From: Alphaproteobacteria bacterium
GTDB taxonomy: Bacteria; Pseudomonadota; Alphaproteobacteria; ATCC43930; CGMCC-115725
Direction: 5' to 3'
Assembly (NCBI GenBank): GCA_030039815.1
Contig: JASHUW010000192.1
Location: 1 to 10,943, forward strand
DNA length: 10,943 bases
Shown: positions 1 through 7,209 of the stretch, piece by piece
Position numbering within the stretch: position 1 is the first letter of the stretch
Layout: every line of letters starts with the position of its first letter
Position numbers and translations under genes: made by a program
The notes under the pieces: model-generated
Seen by the model: only the letters and a program-made list of their open reading frames with translations
Databases searched by the model: none
What the model was told of the DNA's origin: nothing

Positions 1-2
1 GC

Positions 3-440
3 TCGAACCCGGCGAACGCGCCGTTTCTCGACGAGGCGCTGCGCGATATCGAGACGCTGGAGGCCGGCCAGCGCGTCGAGGTGTCGATCGAGCATACGCG
101 GCCGGAGATTTTTTCGATTTTCCAGCCGGCGGTGCAGGGCTTCCTGATCGACCTGCTGTCCTACGACCCGCCGAAGGTATTGGCGCAATACAAGGGACCG
201 GTGCTTATTCTGCAGGGTGAGCGCGACATCCAGGTGAGCGCTGATGACGCGCGCCGGCTGAAAGCCGCCGACCCGGCCGCCAAATTGGTGCTGCTCCCCG
301 ATGTCAACCATGTGCTGAAGACGGTTGCGAGCGACGACCGCACGGCCAACCTCAAGACCTATTTCGATCCGAAACTGCCGCTCGGTCCCGGCGTCGTCGA
401 TGCGGTCGGCGATTTCATCGCGGAAGCAAAGTCACGTTGA
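3..440 (+). CDS. Alpha/beta hydrolase, C-terminal part (5' end outside window)
   Basis: This is the last 145 codons of an alpha/beta-hydrolase fold enzyme. The frame is open to the left edge, and the GTG at 81 is only an internal codon. The end of the fold is visible: a strand GPVLILQGERDIQV carries the acid residue (Asp at 225-227), and LLPDVNHVLK carries the catalytic His (309-311). The nucleophile Ser elbow must lie upstream of the window, so substrate class cannot be read; S33-type serine hydrolases and lysophospholipase-like enzymes share this C-terminal pattern. No signal peptide can be judged. The TGA stop at 438-440 overlaps the proposed TTG start of the following DUF29 gene, suggesting co-transcription. 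The call of the fold is firm; the function is open. Confidence 0.85.
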   Translation, partial: SNPANAPFLDEALRDIETLEAGQRVEVSIEHTRPEIFSIFQPAVQGFLIDLLSYDPPKVLAQYKGPVLILQGERDIQVSADDARRLKAADPAAKLVLLPDVNHVLKTVASDDRTANLKTYFDPKLPLGPGVVDAVGDFIAEAKSR

Positions 441-943
441 CGTTTGCGGAGAGCATGGCGCGCGTTAATCTCACACAGATGGACCGAGCAACCACGACGC
501 TTTACGACGACGATTTTTATGCCTGGACGCAGCAACAGGCAGCCGTTCTGCGTGGCTTGCCGGCTACGAGTAATCGGCTAGATGCCGAGCTCATCGCCGA
601 GGAGATCGAGGATTTGGGACGTAGCGAGGTCCGCTCGGCGCAATCCTTGTGCGAGCACATCATCGAGCATTTTTTGAAGCTCGAATATTCCGGCGTTGCC
701 GCCCCCGCCAATCATTGGCGCGCCGAGATCGTCGAATGGCGCATCCAACTCGGTCGGACGTTGACCGCTAGCATTCGCGCAAAGCTCGATTTGTCCGATC
801 TTTACCGCACGGCGCTACGCTTGCTCCGGCAACAGGAAGACATGCCCCCCGATTTCATGAGCCGCGTCCCGGCCGAATGCCCATATACGCTCGGACAGAT
901 CATCGGTTCGGGTGACGAGGACTGGTTCCCCGATCAGCGGTAG
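437..943 (+). CDS. DUF29 family protein
   Basis: The predicted protein is 168 residues and matches the DUF29 pattern: LYDDDFYAWTQQQAAVLRG near the N-terminus (about residues 22-40), then the acidic helix LIAEEIEDLGRSE (52-64), then a helical region with ANHWRAEIVEWR (91-102). DUF29 proteins are small, mostly helical, often present in several copies, and have no established function that I know of. The start is uncertain. TTG at 437 overlaps the upstream stop (TTGA) and has GGAAG about ten bases before it. ATG at 455 or 479 would shorten the protein by 6 or 14 residues, and the family usually begins only a few residues before the LYD motif, which favours 479. No membrane segment or signal peptide is seen. 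The 3' end overlaps the convergent plsC by 10 bases (934-943). Confidence 0.85.
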   Translation: MTFAESMARVNLTQMDRATTTLYDDDFYAWTQQQAAVLRGLPATSNRLDAELIAEEIEDLGRSEVRSAQSLCEHIIEHFLKLEYSGVAAPANHWRAEIVEWRIQLGRTLTASIRAKLDLSDLYRTALRLLRQQEDMPPDFMSRVPAECPYTLGQIIGSGDEDWFPDQR

Positions 944-1662
944 CCGGCTTCCCGTTCCAGTGCAGCGGTCGCCTCCTCGATCCGCGCTTGCAGCATCGTC
1001 ATGACGTCGCGGCGCGGCAGCCCGGGCGGGATGGGTTCGAGGAATTGAACGGCGATCCGGCCGGGCCGCTTCATGAACGCGCGGCGGCCCCAATAGAGCC
1101 CCGAATTGACGGCGGCCGGTACCAGTGGCACCCCGAGCTCGCGATAGAGCGCGGCAACTCCCGGCTGATAGGGCGCCGCTTCGATTGGCAGACCCGGCGC
1201 GGTGCGCGTGCCTTGCGGAAAGATCACTACCGGCCGCCCCGCGGCGATCGCCCGCTTGGCGGCGGCGACCATGCGGCGCAAGGCGCCGGCTCCGCCCTGG
1301 CGGTCGATAAAGATCGAACCGGCGCGGGTCGCGTACCAGCCGTAGAACGGCACGAATTGCAGCTCGCGCTTGATGACGACCGCCGGATCGCCGAGCAGCG
1401 GCGGCAGCATCAGGGTGTCCCACATCGACTGGTGCTTCATGGCGATGAGGCACGCGCCCGCCGGGATGTTCTCGCGACCGCGAATGTCGCCGTCGAGCCC
1501 GACGATAACCTTCAGCGCCCATAGCACGGCCTGCGCCCAGAAACGGCCGAAGCGCATCGCCGTGCGGCGCGGGGTGAGCAGGAAAGGCAGTCCTGCGACT
1601 CCAAAGGCCGCGGTGCCGACAAAAAACACCAGGTTGAAGGCGGCCGCGCGGAAGCGTCTCAT
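934..1662 (-). CDS. plsC: 1-acyl-sn-glycerol-3-phosphate acyltransferase (PlsC family)
   Basis: This 242-residue protein belongs to the PlsC/LPLAT family, which transfers an acyl group to the sn-2 position of lysophosphatidic acid to make phosphatidic acid at the inner membrane. The HX4D catalytic motif is KHQSMWD (His77, Asp82). The later blocks IDRQGG (119-124) and the phosphate-binding FPQGTRT (148-154) are in the expected order. A hydrophobic N-terminal segment (about 9-29) would anchor it in the membrane. The glutamine in FPQGTR, where FPEGTR is the commonest form, is a frequent variant in alphaproteobacterial members. The ATG at 1662 is chosen because it gives an ATGA overlap with the upstream DUF218 gene; the frame stays open further upstream but only across that gene. 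It is the last gene of the ftsE-ftsX-ydcF-plsC unit. Confidence 0.93.
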   Translation of the reverse strand: MRRFRAAAFNLVFFVGTAAFGVAGLPFLLTPRRTAMRFGRFWAQAVLWALKVIVGLDGDIRGRENIPAGACLIAMKHQSMWDTLMLPPLLGDPAVVIKRELQFVPFYGWYATRAGSIFIDRQGGAGALRRMVAAAKRAIAAGRPVVIFPQGTRTAPGLPIEAAPYQPGVAALYRELGVPLVPAAVNSGLYWGRRAFMKRPGRIAVQFLEPIPPGLPRRDVMTMLQARIEEATAALEREAGYR

Positions 1663-2330
1663 GGGCGGTGGCTGACCGCGACCGCGTTCTCGGCGGCGTT
1701 GAGCGCGCGGCCATCGCCGAGTCGCGGCCAGATCATCGCGAGCTCGGGGCGCACCAGCGTCGCCAGGTATTTGTCGTATTCGCTGACCGTCAGCGCCCCC
1801 ACCTCGAGCCATCCGGACCACGCCTCGCCCTCATGCCCGGCGAAAACCGGCTCGGCGACGATCCGCGTCTGCGGCATCGCGCGCTGGAATTCGAGGAGAC
1901 TGCGCTGCATGTGGTACCAGCTGGTCACCAGACGCAGGCTGCTGTAGCCCTCCTGCTGCATCCAGCCGGCGGTCTCGCGAGCGTTCCCGAGCGTGTTGTC
2001 GGCATCGTGGCCGATCACGACCCGGTTCAGGTCTTCATCTCCGGCATGTCCGGCAACGCGCATCAACTCGAGCCGATCGACATGCGGGTTGACGCCCGAG
2101 ACGAAGAGCCGTTGCGCGCGTCCGGCGCTGAGCAGGTCGAGACCGGTTTCGAGCCGCAAGCGGCCGCCGGTCAGCACGACGATGGCGTCGGTCCGACCCG
2201 CGTCGGGTGCCATGGTCAGCGAACTGTGCACGAACCAAGCGAGTCCCGCCACCCACAGCAGCAGCGTCGTTGCCGCGCCGGCGGCGAACCAGCCAAGGGC
2301 TCGGGGCCAGCGGCGCGCGGAGGCGGTCAC
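1659..2330 (-). CDS. YdcF/ElyC-like DUF218 protein
   Basis: The predicted product is 223 residues with one N-terminal membrane segment (about 11-33), followed by a DUF218 domain. Visible family features are TDAIVVLTGGRLRLETGLDLL (47-67), LFVSGVNP, the DNTLGNARET block (111-120) and LVTSWYHMQRS (134-144). The fold resembles a Rossmann-type nucleotide-binding domain. E. coli members (YdcF, ElyC, SanA) are envelope-associated, and ElyC affects peptidoglycan synthesis, but the biochemical reaction is unsettled. The GTG at 2330 overlaps the ftsX stop (GTGA), which fixes the start. The same frame remains open for hundreds of codons further upstream, but there it runs inside ftsX and has no family match. 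The stop overlaps the plsC ATG. Topology is probably a short anchor with the domain outside the cytoplasm; this is inferred. Confidence 0.9.
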   Translation of the reverse strand: MTASARRWPRALGWFAAGAATTLLLWVAGLAWFVHSSLTMAPDAGRTDAIVVLTGGRLRLETGLDLLSAGRAQRLFVSGVNPHVDRLELMRVAGHAGDEDLNRVVIGHDADNTLGNARETAGWMQQEGYSSLRLVTSWYHMQRSLLEFQRAMPQTRIVAEPVFAGHEGEAWSGWLEVGALTVSEYDKYLATLVRPELAMIWPRLGDGRALNAAENAVAVSHRP

Positions 2331-3232
2331 GGCATCCGCGCCAGCTGTCGCAAGACGGTGATCCGCGCTGTCACCATCGCGATGCCTCCGGCCATCAGAC
2401 ATGCGGCGATCAACAGCAGCCATACCCGCCAGTCGAAGATGCCGTACGCGGCAATCGGCACTGGTAGCGCCAGCATATGCGCCGCCGGTTCTAGAAACGC
2501 CACGGTCAGCGCGGCGACGATCGCGCCGATGAAGCCACCACGCAACCCGAGGGACAGTGCGTGAATCTGAAACTGCCGCGCGATATAGGCGTCCTGCGCC
2601 CCAAGCAGATGCAGCAGCTCGATGACCGAGCGATGGATCGCCAAGCCGATCCGCGCGGTAAAGATGATGATCGTGATGATTAGCGCAGCAATGGCTGCCA
2701 CTCCGGCGGTTATCACGTCTTCGATCCGCAGCGCGAAGTCGCGCGCACCCCCGACCCAGGAAGGGCTGTTGTCGAGCCGCGATCCAGGTATGACGGAAGC
2801 GAGTTGGCTGCGCAGCATCGTGTAGGCGATCGTCATGCGAGGATCGACGCGAACATCGATCAACTGCGGTAGCGGCAGGTCGGCGATCGCCACGTTGTTG
2901 CCGAGCCAGGGTTGCAGCAGGTTTGCGGTCTCCTCTGGCGGCAACAGCCGCGCTGAAACCACGCCCTTGGTCTGTCGCAGCGCGCCCAACGCCATATCGA
3001 TGCGCGGTTGCGAGGTGTCGGGGGGAATCTGCAGGGTCAGAGTGCCCGCCAGCGACGCATCCCATCGGCTCAGCGCCTCGCCGAGCGAGATCAAGCCAAC
3101 TCCACCCATCGCTGCGAAATAAACCATCAGCGCGATGATCCACGGCAGGAACCGGGCGGATTCATCCTGCCGCAGCGGCAGGTCGAGACGCAGCTGGTGG
3201 GGAAGCAGGGATAGCCGCGGCGCGCCGATCAT
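2327..3232 (-). CDS. ftsX: Cell division permease FtsX
   Basis: FtsX is the membrane partner of FtsE in the divisome; in studied species FtsEX transmits ATP hydrolysis to periplasmic peptidoglycan hydrolases or their activators. The 301-residue protein has the expected layout: a cytoplasmic N-terminus with a short proline-containing stretch (DLPLRQDES, 17-25), TM1 (about 28-50), a periplasmic loop (about 51-172), then TM2 (174-196), TM3 (232-250) and TM4 (268-288). The segment ELLHLLGAQDAYIARQFQIH after TM2 is the family's conserved cytoplasmic region. Length is normal. The ATG at 3232 overlaps the ftsE stop (ATGA) and has AAGGGG seven bases upstream. The 3' end overlaps the DUF218 start. Sequence outside the membrane segments is divergent, as is usual for FtsX; identification rests on topology plus the coupled ftsE. 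Confidence 0.93.
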   Translation of the reverse strand: MIGAPRLSLLPHQLRLDLPLRQDESARFLPWIIALMVYFAAMGGVGLISLGEALSRWDASLAGTLTLQIPPDTSQPRIDMALGALRQTKGVVSARLLPPEETANLLQPWLGNNVAIADLPLPQLIDVRVDPRMTIAYTMLRSQLASVIPGSRLDNSPSWVGGARDFALRIEDVITAGVAAIAALIITIIIFTARIGLAIHRSVIELLHLLGAQDAYIARQFQIHALSLGLRGGFIGAIVAALTVAFLEPAAHMLALPVPIAAYGIFDWRVWLLLIAACLMAGGIAMVTARITVLRQLARMP

Positions 3233-3912
3233 GCGGTCGCCCCTTCGCTGGCGAGGGTCAGCGCGCCCTGGTCGAGATGATAGCGGCGATGCGCGAACTG
3301 GCGTGCGAAGGCCACGTCGTGGGTGGCGATCAGCACCGTCGTGCCGAGCTTGTTGATGCGCTCGAACACGCGCACGAGGAGCATCGCGATATCGCCATCG
3401 ACATTGGCGGTCGGCTCGTCGGCGATCAGCAGGTCGGGTCGGCGCACGATGGCGCGGGCGATCGCGACGCGCTGCTGCTCGCCACCCGACAGCGTCGCCG
3501 GGCGCAAATCGAGCTTGCCCTCGAGGCCCATCCAGCTCAGCAGCTCGGGTACGTTTTCGCGAATCTCGCGCTCCGGCGCGCGAGCAATCCGCAGCGGTAG
3601 CGCCACATTGTCGCGAACGCTCAGATGATCGACCAGACGGAAATCCTGAAAGACGATGCCGATGCGGCGGCGCAATGCCGTATGCGTCTCGCGGTCGGCG
3701 AGCGAGGCGTCGGTATCGAATAGCGTAACGATGCCGCGCGACGGCGTTTCCGCCAGATAGATAATCTTCAGCAGCGTCGTTTTGCCGGCTCCGCTGAGCC
3801 CGCTCAGGAAATAGAACCCGCCGGCGTCGAGCTCCATCGAGACGTCATGCAGGATATCGGCATCGGGACCATAGCGCTTGCCGATGTTCTGCAGTCTGAC
3901 CACGCCAGTCAC
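3229..3912 (-). CDS. ftsE: Cell division ATP-binding protein FtsE
   Basis: FtsE is the ATPase that pairs with FtsX at the septum. All ABC signatures are present in the 227-residue protein: Walker A GLSGAGKTT (38-46), Q-loop Gln89 in IGIVFQDFRL, signature LSGGEQQRVAIARA (141-154), Walker B LLIADEP (161-167) and the H-loop His198 in IATHD. The FQDFRLVDHLSVRDNV stretch is characteristic of FtsE rather than a generic importer ATPase. The D-loop reads NVD where NLD is usual, a mild change. The start is a GTG at 3912 preceded by GGGG seven bases upstream; a second GTG at 3903 would remove three residues. It opens the ftsE-ftsX-ydcF-plsC unit, about 150 bases after the liv binding-protein gene on the same strand, so read-through from that operon is possible. 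No clear promoter is seen. Confidence 0.95.
   Translation of the reverse strand: MTGVVRLQNIGKRYGPDADILHDVSMELDAGGFYFLSGLSGAGKTTLLKIIYLAETPSRGIVTLFDTDASLADRETHTALRRRIGIVFQDFRLVDHLSVRDNVALPLRIARAPEREIRENVPELLSWMGLEGKLDLRPATLSGGEQQRVAIARAIVRRPDLLIADEPTANVDGDIAMLLVRVFERINKLGTTVLIATHDVAFARQFAHRRYHLDQGALTLASEGATA
3240..3245 (-). promoter_or_regulatory. Ribosome-binding site of ftsX
   Basis: On the minus strand AAGGGG lies seven bases before the ATG at 3232, inside the last codons of ftsE. It supports the chosen ftsX start and shows that ftsX can recruit ribosomes itself as well as through stop-start coupling. Confidence 0.6.
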
Positions 3913-4017
3913 CGAGACGCCCCGATCCCCGGACCTGCCTGTGCTCTGCGGGTTGCGCGTGACCTTGACACAGGCGATACGGCAGCGTCCAGCCGCGCGG
4001 GCCGGTGTTGCGGAGCG

Positions 4018-4045
4018 GCGTCGGCGGCTTTGCCGCTACCGACGC
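4018..4045 (-). terminator. Hairpin 3' of the liv binding-protein gene, possible weak terminator
   Basis: GCGTCGG (4018-4024) pairs perfectly with CCGACGC (4039-4045), and inside it CGGC pairs with GCCG around a 3-base loop, leaving a 3-base bulge. It begins about 20 bases after the stop of the liv binding-protein gene. No run of U follows on the minus strand, so it is not a standard intrinsic terminator. It may protect the 3' end of the mRNA or be chance in GC-rich DNA. The rest of 3913-4063 shows no gene. Confidence 0.3.
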
Positions 4046-4063
4046 ATCGCCGCGCTGTCGCGA

Positions 4064-5287
4064 TCAGCCGACCGCGCCGGTGATCAGGTCGCCAAACAGG
4101 TTCCAGCGCTGGCCGTCGAACTTGGCCATCTGAACCTGTTTGATCGGCGCGAAATCCGTCGGCGAGGTGTTGGCCTTGATGCCCGGCAGCAGCATCGGAA
4201 CGGTAAAATCTTTGAGACTCGCCGCCTGCTTCATGACGTTCTCGCGCGTCAGATCATCGCCGCACTGCTTCAGTACTTGTGCCAGCGTCGCCGCTAGGCT
4301 GCTGCCGGCGACGTAGCCGGCATCGGTCTTGTCGCCGTCAGGGATATATTTGTCCATGAAGGCGGACCACTCCTTGAATCCGGCATCGTCCTTCCACTTC
4401 GGATCAGTCGCGTCCTTCAGATAAAAGTCGGAGACCAGGTCCTTCGCGTACTCGAGGCCTGCGGGCTTCAACGTAGCGCCGACCGAGTTGCCGATGCTGC
4501 TGAGGATGTGCAGCGGCTTCCACTGGATGTCGGCCGCCTTGCGGATCGCCTGTGCGGCGAATTTCGGGATCGCCGTGTTGACGAAGACGTCGACGCCTTT
4601 GGCTTTCATGTCGACCACCTGAGAATCGACCGTCGGGTCGGTCGTCTCGTAGGAGGTCTCGACGATGACCATCGACGCCTTGTCGCCGAGCCCGTCCTTG
4701 ACCCCCTTCAGATAGTCCTTGCCGAAATCGTCGTTCTGGTAGAGCACGCCGACCTTGCCGTCCGGCTTGTTCTTGAGGATGTAGGTCGCGTAGATGCGGC
4801 CTTCGCTCTGGTAGTTCGGCTGCCAGCCGATGGTCCAGGGATGGCCTTTCGGGTCGTCCCATTTCGTCGCGCCGGTCGCGACGAACATTTGCGGCACCTT
4901 TTTTTCGTTCATGTAGTGCCAGATCGCACTGTTGGTCGGCGTGCCGAGCGGGCTCGCGACCAGCAGCACCTGGTCTTCCTCGACCAGCTTGCGCACTATC
5001 TCGACCGTCTTCGGCGGCGTATAGGCATCGTCGTAGGAGATGAAATTGATCATGCGGCCGTTGATGCCGCCCTGGTCGTTGATCATCTTCCAGTAGGCAA
5101 CCTGGGATTTCGGTACCGGGCTGTAGGATGAGGCCGGGCCGCTATAGGGCCCGGTATTGCCTAGCTTGATTTCCTTGTCGGTGACGCCGGGACCGTAATC
5201 CTTGGCGCGGGCCGATACGAAAGGCACGCCCAGGGCGATCGCCGCCGGCACGGCGGCAAGGATCGTACGGCGCGTCAAGTGCTTCAT
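4064..5287 (-). CDS. Branched-chain amino acid type ABC transporter substrate-binding protein (LivK-like)
   Basis: This 407-residue periplasmic binding protein delivers its ligand to the LivH/LivM permease. The N-terminus MKHLTRRTILAAVPAAIALG ends in a signal-peptidase site near SARA|KD (28/29), and the RR with following hydrophobic core resembles a Tat signal. The mature part has the type I binding-protein pattern: DKEIKLGNTGPYSGP (38-52), AYWKMINDQGGINGRMI (64-80), and later KVGVLYQNDDFGKDYLKGVK and the VDVFVNTAIPKFAAQAIRK stretch. Such HAAT proteins bind leucine, isoleucine, valine and also amides, urea or aromatic acids, so the ligand is not known. The ATG at 5287 has a strong Shine-Dalgarno and follows livM by three bases. 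It is the last gene of the liv operon, whereas it is often the first; the strong ribosome site may compensate. Confidence 0.93.
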   Translation of the reverse strand: MKHLTRRTILAAVPAAIALGVPFVSARAKDYGPGVTDKEIKLGNTGPYSGPASSYSPVPKSQVAYWKMINDQGGINGRMINFISYDDAYTPPKTVEIVRKLVEEDQVLLVASPLGTPTNSAIWHYMNEKKVPQMFVATGATKWDDPKGHPWTIGWQPNYQSEGRIYATYILKNKPDGKVGVLYQNDDFGKDYLKGVKDGLGDKASMVIVETSYETTDPTVDSQVVDMKAKGVDVFVNTAIPKFAAQAIRKAADIQWKPLHILSSIGNSVGATLKPAGLEYAKDLVSDFYLKDATDPKWKDDAGFKEWSAFMDKYIPDGDKTDAGYVAGSSLAATLAQVLKQCGDDLTRENVMKQAASLKDFTVPMLLPGIKANTSPTDFAPIKQVQMAKFDGQRWNLFGDLITGAVG

Positions 5288-5290
5288 GGC

Positions 5291-6334
5291 TTAACTCTCC
5301 TCGGGTGAAGTTTGCCGCCAGCGCGATATGCGAGCGACGACAATGCGTACAAAGCCGGCGGCGCCGGCTGGCATGACAAAGATGACCAGCAGCAGGATGA
5401 CGCCGTAAATCGCCCCGGCCAAGCCGGTCGAAAGCGCGTTGGCGATGTTCGGCACGTAGAGCACGAACAATCCGCCGAACAGGCAGCCGGGGATCGACCC
5501 CACGCCGCCGATGACCAGGCCGACCAGCAGCGAGATCGACAAAAAGATCGTGAAGCTGTCCGGCGCGACGAACCCGATTGCAAGCGCGCCGAGCGCGCCG
5601 GCAACGCCCGTGTACAGCGCGCTCACCCCGAAGGTCAGCGTCTTGTAGAGCGAGTTGTTGATGCCCATTGCTGCCGCGGCGATCGGGTTGTCGCGGATCG
5701 CCATGATCGCCCGGCCGGTGCGGCTGTGGATGAGGAACTCGGCGCACAAGAACATCACCAACATGACGATCAGCGTGAAGTAATAGAGCCACTGATCGTC
5801 GCTTATCGGCACGAAACCCGGCGCCTCCGGTTGATCGACGACCAGCCCTTGAACTCCGCCGGTCCACCCTTCGAGCGCATGGAATTTGAGAATTTGCGGC
5901 ATCGCCGTCGCCAGCGCGAAGGTCGCCAGCGCCAGATAGAGGTTCTGCAGGCGCAACGCCGGTAGGCCAAACAGGAAGCCGATGACAAAGCACAACGCGC
6001 CGGCGGCGGGCAGAGTCCACAAATACGATACTTCGTAATTGTGAATGAGGATCGCAGCGGTATAGGCGCCGATGCCGTAAAACGCGCTGTGCCCCAGCGA
6101 GAACTGACCGTTGAACCCGGTCAGCAGATTGAGGCCGAGGATCGCCAGCCCGTAGATCAGCACCTCGGTGAGCTGGAAGGTCACAAAGCTCGAGCTCAAC
6201 AACGGAACCACAAAGGCCGCGACGACAAACCCGGCGATGATCAGATGGCGCGGACCGAGCCGTACCCGGACGGCCCGCTCCGCGGGGACCGCCGGAGCGA
6301 CCGCGACGTCGTCTTTCGGGATCGTGGTCGTCAT
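5291..6334 (-). CDS. livM: Branched-chain amino acid ABC transporter permease LivM
   Basis: This 347-residue inner-membrane permease forms the translocation channel with LivH. It carries the LivM hallmark LTGFNGQFSLGHSAFYGIGAY after the second hydrophobic segment, many further membrane segments, and the cytoplasmic ATPase-contact loop SRTGRAIMAIRDNPIAAAAM, which corresponds to the EAA loop. A glycine-rich GGVGSIPGCLFGGLF follows near the C-terminus. The first 27 or so residues are polar and lie before the first membrane helix, a common extension in this family. The ATG at 6334 overlaps the livH stop (ATGA), with GGTGAG six bases before it. The TAA stop is three bases before the binding-protein gene. 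The assignment is firm; the transported solute is not determined. Confidence 0.95.
   Translation of the reverse strand: MTTTIPKDDVAVAPAVPAERAVRVRLGPRHLIIAGFVVAAFVVPLLSSSFVTFQLTEVLIYGLAILGLNLLTGFNGQFSLGHSAFYGIGAYTAAILIHNYEVSYLWTLPAAGALCFVIGFLFGLPALRLQNLYLALATFALATAMPQILKFHALEGWTGGVQGLVVDQPEAPGFVPISDDQWLYYFTLIVMLVMFLCAEFLIHSRTGRAIMAIRDNPIAAAAMGINNSLYKTLTFGVSALYTGVAGALGALAIGFVAPDSFTIFLSISLLVGLVIGGVGSIPGCLFGGLFVLYVPNIANALSTGLAGAIYGVILLLVIFVMPAGAAGFVRIVVARISRWRQTSPEES
5295..5302 (-). promoter_or_regulatory. Strong ribosome-binding site of the liv binding-protein gene
   Basis: On the minus strand GAGGAGAG ends seven bases before the ATG at 5287 and overlaps the end of livM. It is the best Shine-Dalgarno in the liv operon and fixes the start. 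It fits the need for more binding protein than permease, inferred from the general biology of these importers. Confidence 0.7.
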
Positions 6335-7206
6335 ACGCGGCTCACCACGCTGCGTCCAAAAAGACCGCTCGGCCGAAACATCAGCACGATGACGATCATG
6401 ATCAGCGCAAGGCTCAATTTCAGTTCCTGGCCGACATAGGGGATGAATGTGCCCGCGAGATTTTCGAGCACGCCGACGGCAAACCCGCCGATCACCGCGC
6501 CGGCGGGGCTGCTGAGGCCTCCCAGCACCGCTCCGGCAAAGCCGTAAAGCAGCACGCCGATCATCATGTTTGGCTCGAGGAAGACGACCGGGGCGATGAG
6601 CATGCCCGCGACGGCGCCGATCGCCGCCGCCATCCCCCAGCCGAGCGCGGTCATCCAGCCGACCCGGACTCCGACCAGCCGTGCCGACTCCGGGTTCGCC
6701 GCCGCGGCGCGCATCGCCAGGCCCAGCCGCGTCCCGCGGAAAAACGCGTAGAGCAGGACGAGCAGCAACAGCGTCACGCCGATCATCGCGGCTTCGTGCG
6801 TATCGACCAAGGAGCCTAGCAGCGGAGTGTGCCCGAATGGCGTCGGGAAGGTCTTGATCGTGTAGTCCCAGATTTGACCGGCCGAGCTGTTGAGGATGCT
6901 GAAGAGCGCAATGAACGCGACAAGCTGGCTCAATATCGGCGCCTTCTGAACCGGCCGGAACAGCACCCGGTCGATCAGCACCCCGGCGACGAAGGAAAGG
7001 ACGATGGACGCCGCAAAGGCGAGCCAGTAAGGCGTGCCCCAGGCAATCAACTGCCAGGCGATAAAGGTCGAGAACATGGCCATCTCGCCCTGGGCGAAAT
7101 TGAGGTGGTCGATGGCCTGGAAGATCATCACCACGGAGAGGGCCATGCAGGCGTAGATCGCGCCGTTCGCCAGACCCGCCATCACCTGCTGCAGCAGCAA
7201 TTCCAT
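6331..7206 (-). CDS. livH: Branched-chain amino acid ABC transporter permease LivH
   Basis: The 291-residue protein is the second permease subunit. It opens with the family pattern LLQQVMAGLANGAIYACMAL, then IDHLNFAQGEMAMF, both typical of LivH. Its ATPase-contact loop is FRGTRLGLAMRAAAANPESARLVGV (split over the cytoplasmic turn, about residues 155-179), and a C-terminal glycine-rich stretch FAGAVLGGLSSPAGAVIGG follows. Length and hydrophobic profile are normal. The ATG at 7206 lies three bases after the livF stop and has no good Shine-Dalgarno, so translation may depend on ribosomes finishing livF. Its stop overlaps the livM ATG. It would assemble with LivM in the inner membrane and with LivG and LivF on the cytoplasmic side. 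Confidence 0.95.
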   Translation of the reverse strand: MELLLQQVMAGLANGAIYACMALSVVMIFQAIDHLNFAQGEMAMFSTFIAWQLIAWGTPYWLAFAASIVLSFVAGVLIDRVLFRPVQKAPILSQLVAFIALFSILNSSAGQIWDYTIKTFPTPFGHTPLLGSLVDTHEAAMIGVTLLLLVLLYAFFRGTRLGLAMRAAAANPESARLVGVRVGWMTALGWGMAAAIGAVAGMLIAPVVFLEPNMMIGVLLYGFAGAVLGGLSSPAGAVIGGFAVGVLENLAGTFIPYVGQELKLSLALIMIVIVLMFRPSGLFGRSVVSRV

Positions 7207-7209
7207 GCG

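Noticed and set aside
1663..1821. N-terminal extension of PlsC by 53 residues
   Set aside because: It overlaps the DUF218 gene, is low-complexity and basic, and ATG 1662 gives the usual family start and an ATGA overlap.
1668..2564. 298-codon plus-strand open frame opposite the DUF218 gene and ftsX
   Set aside because: Antisense artefact of GC-rich codons; no motif, no ribosome site.
2331..3143. The DUF218 gene's frame stays open far upstream, suggesting a 494-residue protein
   Set aside because: That part lies inside ftsX in another frame, has no recognisable domain, and the GTG at 2330 gives a clean family start with a GTGA overlap.
3965..3970. TTGACA on the plus strand between ftsE and the liv operon
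   Set aside because: A perfect -35 hexamer, but no -10 at 16-18 bases and no plus-strand gene follows.
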